Source: a virus
DNA: 25,886 nucleotides
Virus record (IMG/VR): IMGVR_UViG_3300030012_000972
Location: 1-25,886 of that record
Direction: 5' to 3' (one strand)
A program made the translations under genes and the position numbers. Within the stretch, counting starts at the first letter, position 1, and each line of letters opens with the position of its first letter. Below the pieces are notes generated by a model. That model was not told where the DNA came from and did not search any database. It saw only the letters and a program-made list of their open reading frames with translations. This document shows positions 6,526 through 15,611 of the stretch, one piece after another.

Positions 6526-6912
6526 TTATGCTAATGTAATAGTCAAGTTGCCTGAAGATATCTGAAATGTATCTCCTGTTTCAATGGTTTTGCTTGATGT
6601 TACTGCTCCGTGGAATAGTAGGTTTCCTGATGAACTTGCATCATGTACACTCACGTGTGTGATAGTACCCCAGTTGCCTGTTGCGGCTGGAAAAGTTATA
6701 GTTGCGTCTGTTGAACAGCTACCACCTGAAGCGGCGGCAAAACTTGCTGATTGACGTGCGTAACCACCGCCTGAACATTCTGTTCCTGAATCGTCATCTG
6801 CTGGCGAACTTGTGTAAAGTCCCACGTAAAGGTTTGATGGTTGTGAAAACGCTGTGTTTTTTAATGTGTGATCTAAGAGTTTGTTCTCTAGATAGTCTGA
6901 TGCGGCTGACAT
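6526..6912 (-). CDS. Tail-fibre-associated structural protein
   Basis: The 128-residue protein has the YVGLYTSSP segment (about residues 29-37), a Gly/Ser/Cys-rich middle (about 43-66) and the beta strands LLFHGAV and FQISSGNLTITLA at the end. This is the pattern of a small structural protein found beside fibre genes in many marine phages. It is the first gene of the fibre sub-operon: a late-promoter-like box lies at 6973-6981 and an 11-bp inverted repeat ends next to its AAGGAG ribosome site. The family is recognised by pattern and the exact role is unknown. Confidence 0.7.
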   Translation of the reverse strand: MSAASDYLENKLLDHTLKNTAFSQPSNLYVGLYTSSPADDDSGTECSGGGYARQSASFAAASGGSCSTDATITFPAATGNWGTITHVSVHDASSSGNLLFHGAVTSSKTIETGDTFQISSGNLTITLA

Positions 6913-6924
6913 ATTAATCTCCTT

Positions 6925-6961
6925 ATTTTGTCTGCTATATTTTTACAAATGCAGACAAAAT
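6925..6961 (-). promoter_or_regulatory. 11-bp perfect inverted repeat beside a ribosome binding site
   Basis: ATTTTGTCTGC (6925-6935) and GCAGACAAAAT (6951-6961) can form an 11-bp hairpin with a 15-base loop. It is in the leader between the late-promoter-like box and the gene at 6912, and it ends directly against AAGGAG. It could shield the 5' end of the mRNA or modulate translation; as DNA it could be an operator. Confidence 0.55.
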
Positions 6962-6972
6962 GCCTGCTGTTT

Positions 6973-6981
6973 GTATTTATG
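6973..6981 (-). promoter_or_regulatory. Late-promoter-like box, fibre operon
   Basis: The minus strand reads CATAAATAC, one mismatch from the TATAAATAC box found before other structural genes. It lies about 60 bases upstream of the start at 6912 in a true intergenic gap, behind a T-rich stretch that may end the previous transcript. Confidence 0.55.
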
Positions 6982-6997
6982 CCAAACGTAAAAAATC

Positions 6998-7036
6998 ACT
7001 AAAAAAAGGTAAAAAAAGTTTAGTTTTTCTTTACTG
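6998..7036 (-). terminator. Weak AT-rich terminator candidate
   Basis: Just at the end of the 53-residue gene the minus strand has GTAAAGAAAA, a short loop and CTTTTTTTAC, then another T-run (CTTTTTTTAG). The stem is almost all A-T pairs, so it is weak. Its position between a gene end and a new promoter-like box is right for a terminator. Confidence 0.35.
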
Positions 7037-7181
7037 GCTGTTGTGTTGACAGATCAACACGATAATCTCCGTAATTAAATGATTTTTCACGCTGAATATA
7101 CGGATCTGTTGTGAATGCATAAGGCTTTTTTGTCCTCATTGTAAATTCACCTGTTGTAGAATTATAATAATAGTACCACAT
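7020..7181 (-). CDS. Small Tyr-rich basic protein, 53 aa, function unknown
   Basis: The start is supported by GGAG five bases before the ATG, and the gene begins two bases after the stop of the tail-tip gene. The product opens MWYYYYNSTTGEFTM, is rich in Tyr, Lys and Arg, and ends QQPVKKN. A short region of aromatic residues followed by TGEF looks like a small structural or adaptor protein of the tail tip. No family is recognised. It fills what would otherwise be a 270-base gap. Confidence 0.65.
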   Translation of the reverse strand: MWYYYYNSTTGEFTMRTKKPYAFTTDPYIQREKSFNYGDYRVDLSTQQPVKKN

Positions 7182-7183
7182 AA

Positions 7184-8455
7184 TTACTCCAAACTTACAA
7201 AACTTATGGTGCTGGCATCACCTGATGTATCAAGTGTTTGAACAGCAACACTGGTTACATCTACAACTGCTTTATTTGTGGTAACACTGCTAGGAACATC
7301 TTGATCTAATGTTAGTGTGTCTACCAATGCCGCTGTGACTTTGTAATAACCTGCGGCGGCATCTGTTATGTTGAATATATGATTGTTGTTGGTAAATTCT
7401 TTGAACACACTTCTCTGTGTTGTATATGTCACATTGTCTGTGCTGTATTGCAACACCAAGGTAAGAGGCACTGAACCTACATAACTTCTGCTTTCCAACA
7501 CTTCATCTACATATATATCATAATTTACAGTTCCATAAGGTCCTTCAAATATAATCTGTAGATTTTTAAAACTTGCACCTGATGTGTTAAACACTGCACC
7601 ATAAAATGAAGCACCATTTAAATTGGTGTCAACTGTGCTGACTGTGAATCCAACATCTTGTGAATCATACACAGGTATACCACCTCCTGTGATTGCAGTT
7701 TTACCTGTGTCTGTTGCAACTGCTCTACCAACCTGTGTACCCAATGTTTCATCACTTTTGGTTTGCACAGTAGTATTGTTTTTGATAGCTGGCACACCCG
7801 TGTCAACTGTTCTAGTTAATTTTGCTAGATTGTTGTAGTTGTAGGTGTCATCTGAATACTCTACTGCTACTATATCAATATAAATTTCACCTGCTTCTGT
7901 GTCAGTTTGTGTTATTTCAATTATCCTAAATTCTTTCTTATCAAAATCAAAGTATGTATTGGTAACATCAATAACATCACCTGGTGCTAGATCTAACTGT
8001 TGAAAGTCAGTGGTAAAACTTATGGTCTTTGTCAATCTACTTTGTTTTAATTCTGTTAGTGCTATAACATCTGCTTGTATAGGGTTGTTTACAAAATCAA
8101 ACTCTATTGTAAGTTTGTTGTCTGGTTCATAATCAAATCTATCTGTAACAGGTTCATCAAAACGTATGTAATCTATCCTATCTCGTATATCGCTGTTTGG
8201 AAACTTGACTTCACAACTGTTGTAAAATTCTTCAAATGGTATTTCACTGATTGTTATTGAACCAATAATGTTGTCATCATCAAAACTTCTTGTGCTGGCA
8301 GTGGGTTTGTTGATAACCACACCATATTGAAAAGTATAAGGATCCCAAGTTAAAAAAGCGGCACTTGCACTGGCTAATTTTTCAGCGTTTTGCCAAACTG
8401 TTTTTCCTGTGTCTACCAATCCGTTGATTGTAAATGCTTGTTGTTGTGAACTCAT
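7184..8455 (-). CDS. Tail-tip attachment (J-like) protein, C-terminal half
   Basis: The 423-residue protein begins where the middle of lambda-J/host-specificity proteins would continue. FTINGLVDTGKTVWQNAEKL is followed by FDDDNIIGSITISEIPFEE..NSCEVKFPN (about residues 57-90), SRLTKTISFTTDFQQLDLAPGDVIDVTN (about 137-165) and FRIIEITQTD...VAVEYSDDTYNY. These are the hallmarks of the J central domains that form the tail-tip ring. Its N-terminal partner is the gene at 10790, separated from it by the 775-residue gene at 8466. Residues about 210-423 are variable beta domains. GGAG eight bases before the ATG fixes the start. Confidence 0.8.
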   Translation of the reverse strand: MSSQQQAFTINGLVDTGKTVWQNAEKLASASAAFLTWDPYTFQYGVVINKPTASTRSFDDDNIIGSITISEIPFEEFYNSCEVKFPNSDIRDRIDYIRFDEPVTDRFDYEPDNKLTIEFDFVNNPIQADVIALTELKQSRLTKTISFTTDFQQLDLAPGDVIDVTNTYFDFDKKEFRIIEITQTDTEAGEIYIDIVAVEYSDDTYNYNNLAKLTRTVDTGVPAIKNNTTVQTKSDETLGTQVGRAVATDTGKTAITGGGIPVYDSQDVGFTVSTVDTNLNGASFYGAVFNTSGASFKNLQIIFEGPYGTVNYDIYVDEVLESRSYVGSVPLTLVLQYSTDNVTYTTQRSVFKEFTNNNHIFNITDAAAGYYKVTAALVDTLTLDQDVPSSVTTNKAVVDVTSVAVQTLDTSGDASTISFVSLE

Positions 8456-8465
8456 TTATATCTCC

Positions 8466-10793
8466 TTAACACGCTACGCCCCAATCAGGTTTTTCTGCTG
8501 TAGTCCAACTAGTGAGTGTGTTTGTGTCAAAATCTGTAGGTTTGCTAGATATCAATTCAACACACCAACCTGAAATGTCTTGGTCAAATGCACCAGCACT
8601 GAAGAACATACGTCCCATTGCAGTAACTGATGCAGTGTTCCAACTACCAATGTCTTGATTAAATGCATCTGCATCTTCAAACATACTACCCATTGATGTT
8701 ACACTACCAGTGTTCCAACTACCAATGTTTTGATTAAACACTGTAGCATCGTTAAACATAAAATCCATATTTGTCACGCTACCAGTGTTCCATCCTGTTA
8801 TGTCACCATTGAAATTGCCTGCATTTTGAAACATTTCTCTCATAGTTGTTACATTGCTGACGTTCCAACTGTTACAAGTTTGATTAAAATTAGTTGCACT
8901 ATCAAACATACTGTGCATATCTGTAACACTGCTAACATCCCAACCATTTATATTTTGATTAAATGCACTAGCATTGTTAAAGAAATTAAATGTGCTTGTA
9001 AGATTGCTTACATCCCAACTTGAAATGTCTTGATTGAATGCATTAGCACCTTCAAACATACCTATACCACCTAACACAGTGCTGAGATCACACATACTGG
9101 TTACTGAACTAGTGTTCCAACTGCCAATGTCTTGATTAAATGCGGCACATAGATTAAACATTCCTGTCATATCTGTGACATATTGAGTATCCCAAGTGGT
9201 TACGCCACTTGCATTAAACAATGTGCCTCCTTGAAAACACTTGTTGAGATTGGTGTAATGGCTAGGCAAATTGCTTGGCACATATCCTGTACCATTCATT
9301 GCTAATTGCAATCTTGTAGGTACTGTACTATCACCCCAACGATCCAATGTTGTCAAACCAAATATTCTATGTTGTGTTAATCCTGCAGGAATACTTGCTG
9401 TTACATAGCCTGAGTAACCGCCTGTGTATGTCATACTTGCGGCGTTTGTGTATGTGATTGTGTCAATAGTACCATCACCTCTTACCCAATCAATATCTAT
9501 GCTGGTTACACCTGTGTCAAATGCACTTAGTATTGCTGGTGTTGTGCCATAGGTTGCAGTGTCAAATGTTGCAATCAAGTTACCTTGATGTTCAAAACCA
9601 AATGCACTTGTGGTTGTGGTCATATTCATAGTTGAATCTATTTGCATAATTTTCAACGGTGTCATTGTTGTACTTGTTGTTGATGCCATAGTAGAACCAG
9701 TTTGGAATATTCTCAATCCTGTTGCAGTTGTGCCTGCTACCATTGGTAAAGTGCCTGCGCCTTGTTTTAGTAAACCACCTACACAACTTGCGCCAAATGT
9801 AGAAGTTAGAGTTGTTGGATTTGGTCTTCTTGTAACAGTAGGTTCAGTATCTGCTTGTGTTGCTATTGCATTTTGTGTGCTAAAAAAACCTTTGATTACC
9901 GTTGGTGTTGCTGAAGTAGTTGTGGTCACAGTTTGATCACTGATCCAATCTCTGCTTTCAACAACTTGTACAGCAATGTCATTTGTGCTGGTAAGATTGT
10001 TTGTTAAATTAAAAAACAGTATACAGTCTGCATCACTCCTTGCAAAATATACATCTATGCTGTTCAGTGCGTCATTCACTGATGCTGTATCACCTATGAT
10101 TGTAACAACACCTGTTGTAGCATCAATTGAAAATTCTGCTGGACTTGCATCTGATGTAAATCCAGTTATTGTTCCTGCGGTAGCTGAAATAGTCAATGTC
10201 CAGTCAGGATCAAAACTGCCTGCACCTGCGTTTGTTATGTTTACAATGCTCATATTGGTTTTTACTTCATTGCTTACATAAGTCAAACTTGGTGGTGTAG
10301 TAAAATACTGCACAGGATTTACAGTTAAATCTACTGTCCATTGTACTTGATCTCTACTGCTGTCTTGGTTGTCTGAATAATAACTGATTGTGCCTGTAAA
10401 TTGTATGGTACCGTCAAATCCAAACTGAGGTTGTACTGTGGCTTGTCTTGCCAACAGCCAATCAGCTTGACTGCGTATGTCATCTACTACCCAAACATTG
10501 GTTGTGCCTACTCTAGCCGCTGTCATATGACTTGGAAAAGCGGGCCAACTCACTGATACTGGTGCGGTAAAATTGCTGAGATCAATAGTGTATTGCACTT
10601 CAGCAACATCATATTGTGTTACATCATTTATGTTGATACCCCAAGGAAAAACAAAGGTATTGTTTTCATTTATTGTCAATGTTTGATTGACAACTGCACC
10701 TCTGTCAAAAATAACCTGTGCTGTCCTTACATCCGTATAGGTAATTGGTGTAAGTGCATATGTGTTGAGATCTTGTAAACTGCTGATTGTCAT
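8466..10793 (-). CDS. BspA-type leucine-rich-repeat tail protein
   Basis: With the ATG that overlaps the previous stop (ATGA, 10790-10793) the product has 775 residues. The N-terminal half consists of Ig- or cadherin-like beta domains (for example [24 protein letters not shown]). Around residues 300-400 come short Thr-rich repeats like those of the fibre at 2511. The C-terminal quarter has about nine units of roughly 24 residues with the core [16 protein letters not shown], typical of BspA/DUF285 surface leucine-rich repeats. Such repeats mediate protein or glycan binding, so a receptor-binding role is likely. The gene is inserted between the two halves of the tail-tip protein. Confidence 0.8.
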   Translation of the reverse strand: MTISSLQDLNTYALTPITYTDVRTAQVIFDRGAVVNQTLTINENNTFVFPWGININDVTQYDVAEVQYTIDLSNFTAPVSVSWPAFPSHMTAARVGTTNVWVVDDIRSQADWLLARQATVQPQFGFDGTIQFTGTISYYSDNQDSSRDQVQWTVDLTVNPVQYFTTPPSLTYVSNEVKTNMSIVNITNAGAGSFDPDWTLTISATAGTITGFTSDASPAEFSIDATTGVVTIIGDTASVNDALNSIDVYFARSDADCILFFNLTNNLTSTNDIAVQVVESRDWISDQTVTTTTSATPTVIKGFFSTQNAIATQADTEPTVTRRPNPTTLTSTFGASCVGGLLKQGAGTLPMVAGTTATGLRIFQTGSTMASTTSTTMTPLKIMQIDSTMNMTTTTSAFGFEHQGNLIATFDTATYGTTPAILSAFDTGVTSIDIDWVRGDGTIDTITYTNAASMTYTGGYSGYVTASIPAGLTQHRIFGLTTLDRWGDSTVPTRLQLAMNGTGYVPSNLPSHYTNLNKCFQGGTLFNASGVTTWDTQYVTDMTGMFNLCAAFNQDIGSWNTSSVTSMCDLSTVLGGIGMFEGANAFNQDISSWDVSNLTSTFNFFNNASAFNQNINGWDVSSVTDMHSMFDSATNFNQTCNSWNVSNVTTMREMFQNAGNFNGDITGWNTGSVTNMDFMFNDATVFNQNIGSWNTGSVTSMGSMFEDADAFNQDIGSWNTASVTAMGRMFFSAGAFDQDISGWCVELISSKPTDFDTNTLTSWTTAEKPDWGVAC

Positions 10794-11593
10794 GCTGATG
10801 TCACCTTTATATTTGCTTGATCTAATCCACAACCATAAACCGTGTTTGTCATATAATCAAACAACACATCACCTGGTTGTGTAAGACTGTTGCCTACATC
10901 AACTTTGATTGTTGGTACTTTGTTTAATTCTAAATCAGGATCCCAAGCAATTCTCACAATGCAAAATATCAAACCTGTCATAGCGTGGCTTGGTGTCCAA
11001 GTTTCAAACACATTCCTTGCATCAACCTCAGCACCTGATGTTTCAAAACCCACTGGCAGTATGTGATTTGCACTGCCATTTGCATAAAGATACACACCTA
11101 CTTTGTTTGCATAGGCAGTGTTTGTGTTGCCTTCTGTGTCTGTTAGACTGGCCGCAATCTGCCCATTGCTTTGAAAGTTTACTTTTTGGTTGTCCAAGTA
11201 AACATTGAAAAATTCATATGTGCTTACTGTGCCATCTATTTGTGTGCCTGTTGCCATAGCCAATGTGGTGCAAAATTGCAATTCATTGTTGCTACTGGTC
11301 AAACACACATCTGTGATTGTACCTGAAAATGTGGCTCTACCATACAACACAGGTATTTTGTATTCTGTGCTAGGATTAACCTGTATGCGTGTTGCTTCAA
11401 CAGTTTTCTTTTCCGTGACCTGTGTGACATCATCGCTTTGTTTTATGATGTTTGCAGTGGTTACACTAGTTGCTTGATAGTTTTTTATGCTCATAATGTC
11501 TTCAGTGTTTTTAACACCTAGTACATCTTGTATGAGATTAAAAATTTCTTTGAATTTTGCAACTGTGGTTTGTATGTTGTCAATGAAACTCAT
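10790..11593 (-). CDS. Tail-tip attachment (J-like) protein, N-terminal half
   Basis: The start at 11593 is chosen because GGAGGT precedes this ATG and the ATG overlaps the upstream stop (ATGA); the product has 267 residues. It begins [20 protein letters not shown]. It has a [19 protein letters not shown] segment (about 73-91) and ends [20 protein letters not shown] plus eight residues. That ending is the J-family signature (usually ..DilyDyLtn..yGaGl..) that lies in mid-protein in intact homologues, so this is a truncated N-terminal half. The continuation is the gene at 7184. Confidence 0.75.
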   Translation of the reverse strand: MSFIDNIQTTVAKFKEIFNLIQDVLGVKNTEDIMSIKNYQATSVTTANIIKQSDDVTQVTEKKTVEATRIQVNPSTEYKIPVLYGRATFSGTITDVCLTSSNNELQFCTTLAMATGTQIDGTVSTYEFFNVYLDNQKVNFQSNGQIAASLTDTEGNTNTAYANKVGVYLYANGSANHILPVGFETSGAEVDARNVFETWTPSHAMTGLIFCIVRIAWDPDLELNKVPTIKVDVGNSLTQPGDVLFDYMTNTVYGCGLDQANIKVTSA

Positions 11594-12219
11594 TTGGTAC
11601 CTCCAAAGAACCATTCTGCTTCTTCTAGTGCTGGTACATTGTCAAATGATACATCTGCATCACTGGTTAAATGTCTTAGATCTACTGGATTTGTTCTTAA
11701 ACCTTTTACCACTCTTGTGAGCAAGTTTGTTAAAGGCACACAATCCATTAGAACACTCACTGTGCCTATGCCTGTTTCAGGATCTACTACATCTTCCAGG
11801 GTGTATGTGCTTACATATCCTGCAAATCTACCTGTTATACCACCTGTTGCTAATGGAAAGTCCAAATCACTGATTATGGTGTTTGTGCCTGCTTGAAAAA
11901 ATGCTCTTTGTATTTGTATGGTTGAACCTTTTATACTACTGTACAGTATTGCCCTAGCATCCGTCATAGGAATACCACTTATTGTAACACTAATGGTTGC
12001 AGTGTTACTGCGTAGAGCTGTTTTACTTGAACTCAACTTCAACAATGGACCTAATCCTGTGAAAGTGCCTTCTGTGGTGGTTACATCATAGATTGAATCA
12101 TTGTATCTTAGTGTTGTGAGGCTTGGAAATGCTGTAGCAGTGGTACGATATTCTTGTATGGTTTGTCTTATCAACAGTGTGCTACGAAATGCATTTAGAC
12201 TTTGTAGGCTGGTTGTCAC
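11590..12219 (-). CDS. Distal tail/baseplate protein, function unspecified
   Basis: A GTG at 12219 is the preferred start. It overlaps the upstream stop (GTGA) and has AGAGGT at the right distance, giving 209 residues. The protein is beta-rich, with NDSIYDVTTTEGTFTGL near the start, ISGIPMTDARAILYSSIKGS in the middle and a DLDFPLATGGITGRFAGYVS strand pair (about 120-145). It ends [15 protein letters not shown]. Position between the distal tail protein and the J-like tip suggests a hub or minor tail component such as the lambda L or DUF2163-type proteins. The family assignment is uncertain. Confidence 0.65.
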   Translation of the reverse strand: MTTSLQSLNAFRSTLLIRQTIQEYRTTATAFPSLTTLRYNDSIYDVTTTEGTFTGLGPLLKLSSSKTALRSNTATISVTISGIPMTDARAILYSSIKGSTIQIQRAFFQAGTNTIISDLDFPLATGGITGRFAGYVSTYTLEDVVDPETGIGTVSVLMDCVPLTNLLTRVVKGLRTNPVDLRHLTSDADVSFDNVPALEEAEWFFGGTK

Positions 12220-12827
12220 GACATCACCTCTTGGAATACAAATGCTCCATCCCAAGCTACCTGATTGCGTTCTACATAATACCAATTAGGCAAACTTGTG
12301 CAAATCACAGTGTGTTGACAATCTCCTCCTACACGTAGATCATATGTGCCAGCAGTTTCATCAACTGGTGGTCTGTGTGTGGGTATAACAGTGTCGTTCC
12401 AAGCAACATTTTGTGTTACCATATACACTCTACCGCCCACAGGTTGTATTAGATCTCCTGCCAAGAACACATTGCCTGATGTTATTGTTACACCTGTGGC
12501 AAATGTAAATTGATTGCTGAGTACATTTATTCTCACGTTTGCAATGTTGGTTTCATCACCTCTATAAGGAAACATCCAACTAAAACCTGTGTTTGCAAAG
12601 TTCACAGTGTCTGAATTCAATCTATCTTTTATGGTATAGCCTGCTATTACAGTTCTATATTCTTCTACCCAAGGCACACCTTGTGGCATTGTTACTGTGT
12701 ACCTCCAAAATGCGTTGCCTCTGTCTACACTACGCACCAAACCTGAACGTGTTTGTGTTTGTGCAACCTGTGGTCTATATTCTACCTGTAGGTTTGCACA
12801 GTTGTCAAATATTGGTTGCCAACTCAT
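12216..12827 (-). CDS. Distal tail protein (DIT-like candidate)
   Basis: The 203-residue protein follows the tape measure directly (ATGA overlap). It begins MSWQPIFDNCANLQVEYRPQ and has alternating beta strands, including FWRYTVTMPQGVPWVEEYR (about 40-58) and LAGDLIQPVGGRVYMVTQNV (about 123-142). Size, beta content and place in the order tape measure, DIT, hub, tip fit a distal tail protein capping the tube. No decisive motif is seen, so the function rests mainly on gene order. Confidence 0.65.
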   Translation of the reverse strand: MSWQPIFDNCANLQVEYRPQVAQTQTRSGLVRSVDRGNAFWRYTVTMPQGVPWVEEYRTVIAGYTIKDRLNSDTVNFANTGFSWMFPYRGDETNIANVRINVLSNQFTFATGVTITSGNVFLAGDLIQPVGGRVYMVTQNVAWNDTVIPTHRPPVDETAGTYDLRVGGDCQHTVICTSLPNWYYVERNQVAWDGAFVFQEVMS

Positions 12828-14560
12828 CGTCTACCTCCTATGCTTTGTCCTCTTTGTACAACTGCGTGAACAAAACTAGGATCTCTTGCTAACAAGCTTC
12901 TAAAACTTGCCGCATCTACTGCGTTTATGTTGTATGTTACTGCTTGTGTTGTTCCTGACATTGGTGTTACTTGTGCAGGTCCACTTACTAGTTCTGGTCC
13001 TCTTTCACCTACTACACCAAACTGTCCTCTTGGTATCATACCACCGTTTGCAAAGAAACCTGCAAATGGATTTGTGAATTGGAAGCCTTCAAATGCACCG
13101 CCTACTGTGCCTTTGATCCTTGAAAATGTTGAACTTACACTGTCAAACAGTCTTGACATTCTACCACGCACATCCGTGGCTAGATTACTAACTGAGTTGA
13201 ATATTGTACTGCTCATACTAGCAACCTGTGATCGTACATTGCTTAAACTTATGCCTGTTATTTCTTCAAATTTATTTGCTACTGTTGATGCAACATTTTG
13301 GAATGCTGGCAATACTTCTTGTACTGCACCTGTGATACTGTCAATCATACCTGAAGCCATACCGCCAAAACTTGATAGTACACCTTTTGCCATATCAGGT
13401 ACTATTGAATTACCTACAATATCATCTTTCATTTTGGTAAACCAACCAGTGACTCCACTCCAAGCTTCTTTGGCACGATCCTTTACACCTTCAGTCATAC
13501 TTGAAAATGCTTCTTTGACTGCGGCACCCATTTCTCTAGCTTTTTCAATTGTTTTTCCAAAAAATTCTATTGCTGATTGTATTTTTTCTATAACGTAAGT
13601 AACTGCTTGTGCAATTAAATTGAATCCTGCTTCTAATGCTGGCAATGCCGCATCTACCAATGGTGCAATAGCCTCTGCAACCAAGCCTAACACTTCAAAT
13701 ACTTTTTGCAGTATTGGAAACACTAGATCTGTTAACACTGTGCCAATCAATGAGAACACAGGTTGTAGATTTTGAAATGCATTCTGCACACCTTCTATGA
13801 TAGCTGGCATATTTGCCAATACTTTTTCTGAAAGTTCTGTAAGATGTGGTAATAGTGCGGAAACCAATTGTGTGCCAACACTTTGGATTTGTCTTCCCAT
13901 TGCGGCCATATTGTCATTGAAAGCTTCTGCATTGTTCAGTGTGTCTTGTCCAACAAAGTCTGTGCTTTCTGCGGCTTTGTTCATTGCTTCAGCCATGTTT
14001 TCTGCACTAGAACCTACATCACCTAGTGCTCTGTTTACAATAGGTCCTAGTCTAACACCAACAATGGCTTGAAATTCTTCTGCTGATATTTTGCCTTCAT
14101 TGAAAGCAACATTCAATGCCTGTAACAGTTCAGGTCCTGATTTTAATTCACCTTCTGCTGTTTTAAGTGCTGGACCAATTTTGCTCAACACTGACTCTGC
14201 TTGTTTGCCACCTTTGCTCAGTCTGTCTATACTTCTTCTACTGGCTTCTACATATTGTTCTTGTGATATACCTGCGTCTGCTAACACTGTGCCAAATGTT
14301 TGAAACACTGTCTGTGCGGCATCGCCTTCTACTTTTAAATTCCTTGCTTGTTTGGCAAGTGCATCCATTGAGTCAATTGAACTTTGTATACCTGATATTG
14401 CGGCAAATCCTCCAAATGCCGCGGCACCTGCCGCCGCTAATGGACCAAGTCTACCTAGACTGCTGAGTAGTCCTCCAACTGCACCTTTGGTTTTTCCTAC
14501 ACTTCTGCTTGCCTGTTCTGTTTCTATCTCAAGTATATACTTGTCTCTAGTTGTAGGCAT
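12824..14560 (-). CDS. Tail tape measure protein
   Basis: The 578-residue protein has the classical form: a coiled-coil N-terminus, a small hydrophobic Gly/Ala segment (about 43-60), long amphipathic helices and two hydrophobic stretches (about 270-330). The C-terminal motif FANGGMIPRGQFGVVGERGP (from about residue 503) is typical of lambda-like tape measures. It sets tail length and is ejected ahead of the DNA. At about 0.15 nm per residue the tail would be roughly 85 nm, a rule-of-thumb estimate. It shares one base with the upstream stop. Confidence 0.93.
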   Translation of the reverse strand: MPTTRDKYILEIETEQASRSVGKTKGAVGGLLSSLGRLGPLAAAGAAAFGGFAAISGIQSSIDSMDALAKQARNLKVEGDAAQTVFQTFGTVLADAGISQEQYVEASRRSIDRLSKGGKQAESVLSKIGPALKTAEGELKSGPELLQALNVAFNEGKISAEEFQAIVGVRLGPIVNRALGDVGSSAENMAEAMNKAAESTDFVGQDTLNNAEAFNDNMAAMGRQIQSVGTQLVSALLPHLTELSEKVLANMPAIIEGVQNAFQNLQPVFSLIGTVLTDLVFPILQKVFEVLGLVAEAIAPLVDAALPALEAGFNLIAQAVTYVIEKIQSAIEFFGKTIEKAREMGAAVKEAFSSMTEGVKDRAKEAWSGVTGWFTKMKDDIVGNSIVPDMAKGVLSSFGGMASGMIDSITGAVQEVLPAFQNVASTVANKFEEITGISLSNVRSQVASMSSTIFNSVSNLATDVRGRMSRLFDSVSSTFSRIKGTVGGAFEGFQFTNPFAGFFANGGMIPRGQFGVVGERGPELVSGPAQVTPMSGTTQAVTYNINAVDAASFRSLLARDPSFVHAVVQRGQSIGGRR

Positions 14561-14829
14561 TAAATTCTCCTCACAAATGCTTGTATTGCTTCAACAGTTG
14601 GTTTGGTCATACCATCTGGAGCCTGTTTTGAATGACCCTTGTTCAAGCGATTGGCATAATTGTAACCAGCTTCAACACCTGCTTGTGTTCTGCGTGTGTT
14701 ACGTCTTGCATTGCCTGTCCTAACAGGTGTAATACTACGAAATTCTGTGTGTGCAAAATCTTTTACTTTGTCAATTTCACGCTGTACACGATCCATTCTA
14801 GTTTTTATTTTGCTTCTACCCACTATCAT
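14560..14829 (-). CDS. HK97-gp10-like tail completion protein
   Basis: The 89-residue basic protein contains TPVRTGNARRNTR (about 35-47) and YANRLNKGHSKQAPDGM (about 58-74). These match the core of the HK97 gp10 family (TP..TG.L..., Y...LE.GhS.QAP.Gm), which completes the upper tail or neck. It lies between the tail chaperone and the tape measure, downstream of its usual position near the connector. The start overlaps the chaperone fusion by 14 bases. Confidence 0.75.
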   Translation of the reverse strand: MIVGRSKIKTRMDRVQREIDKVKDFAHTEFRSITPVRTGNARRNTRRTQAGVEAGYNYANRLNKGHSKQAPDGMTKPTVEAIQAFVRRI

Positions 14830-15372
14830 TTTGTGCCCTCACTGCGTCTATTCTTTCTTGTAGATATTCTTGACTGTGATGTGTTGGTGTATGTCCTTTG
14901 TTGATCTTGCGATCTCTCCAAGTTTCATATTCCATTGCAGTCAATGCAATCTTTAAATCCAATGTATCGCCAGACTCTAGAATCTCACTTGGTAGTTTTG
15001 AGTATCTTTTTGACATCAAGTCCAACCACAACAACATTTCTGTGTTGCGATCTATGCTACTGAAGTCTGGCGTGTTAAGTTTCCCAATTGTTCTACCACT
15101 GCATTCATCATATCAACCATAACTGGTGGTGGTAATTGATCATCAGGTGCTAACATTTCTTTGCCTTTTTGATCTAATACCAATTCACGTATCATATCCA
15201 ACATTTCTACTGTGTTGGTTTGATCCACTGAACTCAATCTAATATATGTGGGCATATCATAACGATCGTACATATAGAAATCCAGGGATTCACCATATGT
15301 TGCTACCACGTGATCTGAGTCTAATGTGATTTTTTGTAGTTTTGGTTTTTTTGCTACTGCTTTGAGATCCAT
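14816..15372 (-). CDS. Tail assembly chaperone GT-type fusion (by -1 frameshift)
   Basis: A -1 slip on GGGAAAC (minus strand, 15085 to 15079) joins the 106-residue G frame to an overlapping frame. The fused frame stays open through MLLWLDLMSKRYSKLPSEIL to the stop at 14816, giving about 185 residues. GGGAAAC is a textbook slippery heptamer, close to the lambda G/GT site, and the zero-frame codons are GGA AAC as required. In lambda-like phages the GT form binds the tape measure through the T part and recruits tube subunits. The gene order tube, G/GT, tape measure is as expected. I see no strong downstream stem-loop. Confidence 0.85.
15052..15372 (-). CDS. Tail assembly chaperone, G-type (short form)
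   Basis: The unshifted product has 106 residues, starts MDLKAVAKKPKLQKITLD and ends at the TAG about 30 bases after the slippery site. It contains VVATYGESLDFYMYDRYDMP and an acidic helix (about 58-78). Size and position between tail tube and tape measure match lambda gpG, which coats the tape measure during tail assembly and is absent from the virion. The ATG overlaps the upstream stop (TAATG). Confidence 0.8.
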   Translation of the reverse strand: MDLKAVAKKPKLQKITLDSDHVVATYGESLDFYMYDRYDMPTYIRLSSVDQTNTVEMLDMIRELVLDQKGKEMLAPDDQLPPPVMVDMMNAVVEQLGNLTRQTSVA

Positions 15373-15554
15373 TAATCTGTCCTATCCTTTAATCTGTTTG
15401 CCAATAACACACAGAACTTGATCCTGCGTTTGGCTTTGCTTATATCTGCCTCAGCACTTGCGATTTCATTGCTGGCTTTGGCACATTCTCTTATGACTGT
15501 CTCCACCATTTGTTCTGTGGTGAGGTCATCTAATATTGTTGTCTTTTGATCCAT
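15372..15554 (-). CDS. Small helical protein ahead of the tail chaperone
   Basis: The 60-residue protein (MDQKTTILDDLTTEQMVETV...) is predicted to be two amphipathic helices with a basic C-terminus. It overlaps the G-type chaperone by TAATG and starts the operon after the terminator at 15572-15600. There is no clear Shine-Dalgarno sequence. GGTAAATACAT lies directly before the ATG, so its message may be nearly leaderless. The function is unknown; an assembly factor or part of the chaperone system is possible from position. Confidence 0.6.
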   Translation of the reverse strand: MDQKTTILDDLTTEQMVETVIRECAKASNEIASAEADISKAKRRIKFCVLLANRLKDRTD

Positions 15555-15556
15555 AT

Positions 15557-15565
15557 GTATTTACC
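15557..15565 (-). promoter_or_regulatory. Weak late-promoter-like box before the tail operon
   Basis: The minus strand reads GGTAAATAC and then AT and the start ATG. It shares TAAATAC with the better boxes but lacks the leading TA. It sits between a strong terminator and the next gene, which is where a promoter is needed. Confidence 0.4.
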
Positions 15566-15571
15566 TGTGGT

Positions 15572-15600
15572 AAAAAATACCCCCCCGTTAAGGGGGATAT
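15572..15600 (-). terminator. Strong rho-independent terminator after the tail tube gene
   Basis: The minus strand has ATATCCCCC, the loop TTAAC, GGGGGGGTAT and then TTTTTTA, a GC-rich stem followed by a U-run. It lies just after the stop of the tail tube gene. It would separate transcription of the highly expressed capsid/tube genes from the tail genes that are needed in small amounts. Confidence 0.9.
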
Positions 15601-15611
15601 TGGTTTGTTGT

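Noticed and set aside
8580-9170. Regular spaced repeats suggesting a CRISPR array
   Set aside because: The units of about 72 bp are coding repeats of 24 residues in the leucine-rich-repeat protein; they vary like protein repeats and have no spacers.
12927-13598. 223-codon plus-strand frame inside the tape measure gene
   Set aside because: It mirrors the helical low-complexity codons of the tape measure gene and has no promoter or ribosome site. It sits in a frame that is open only because few stops arise opposite Ala/Ser/Gln codons.
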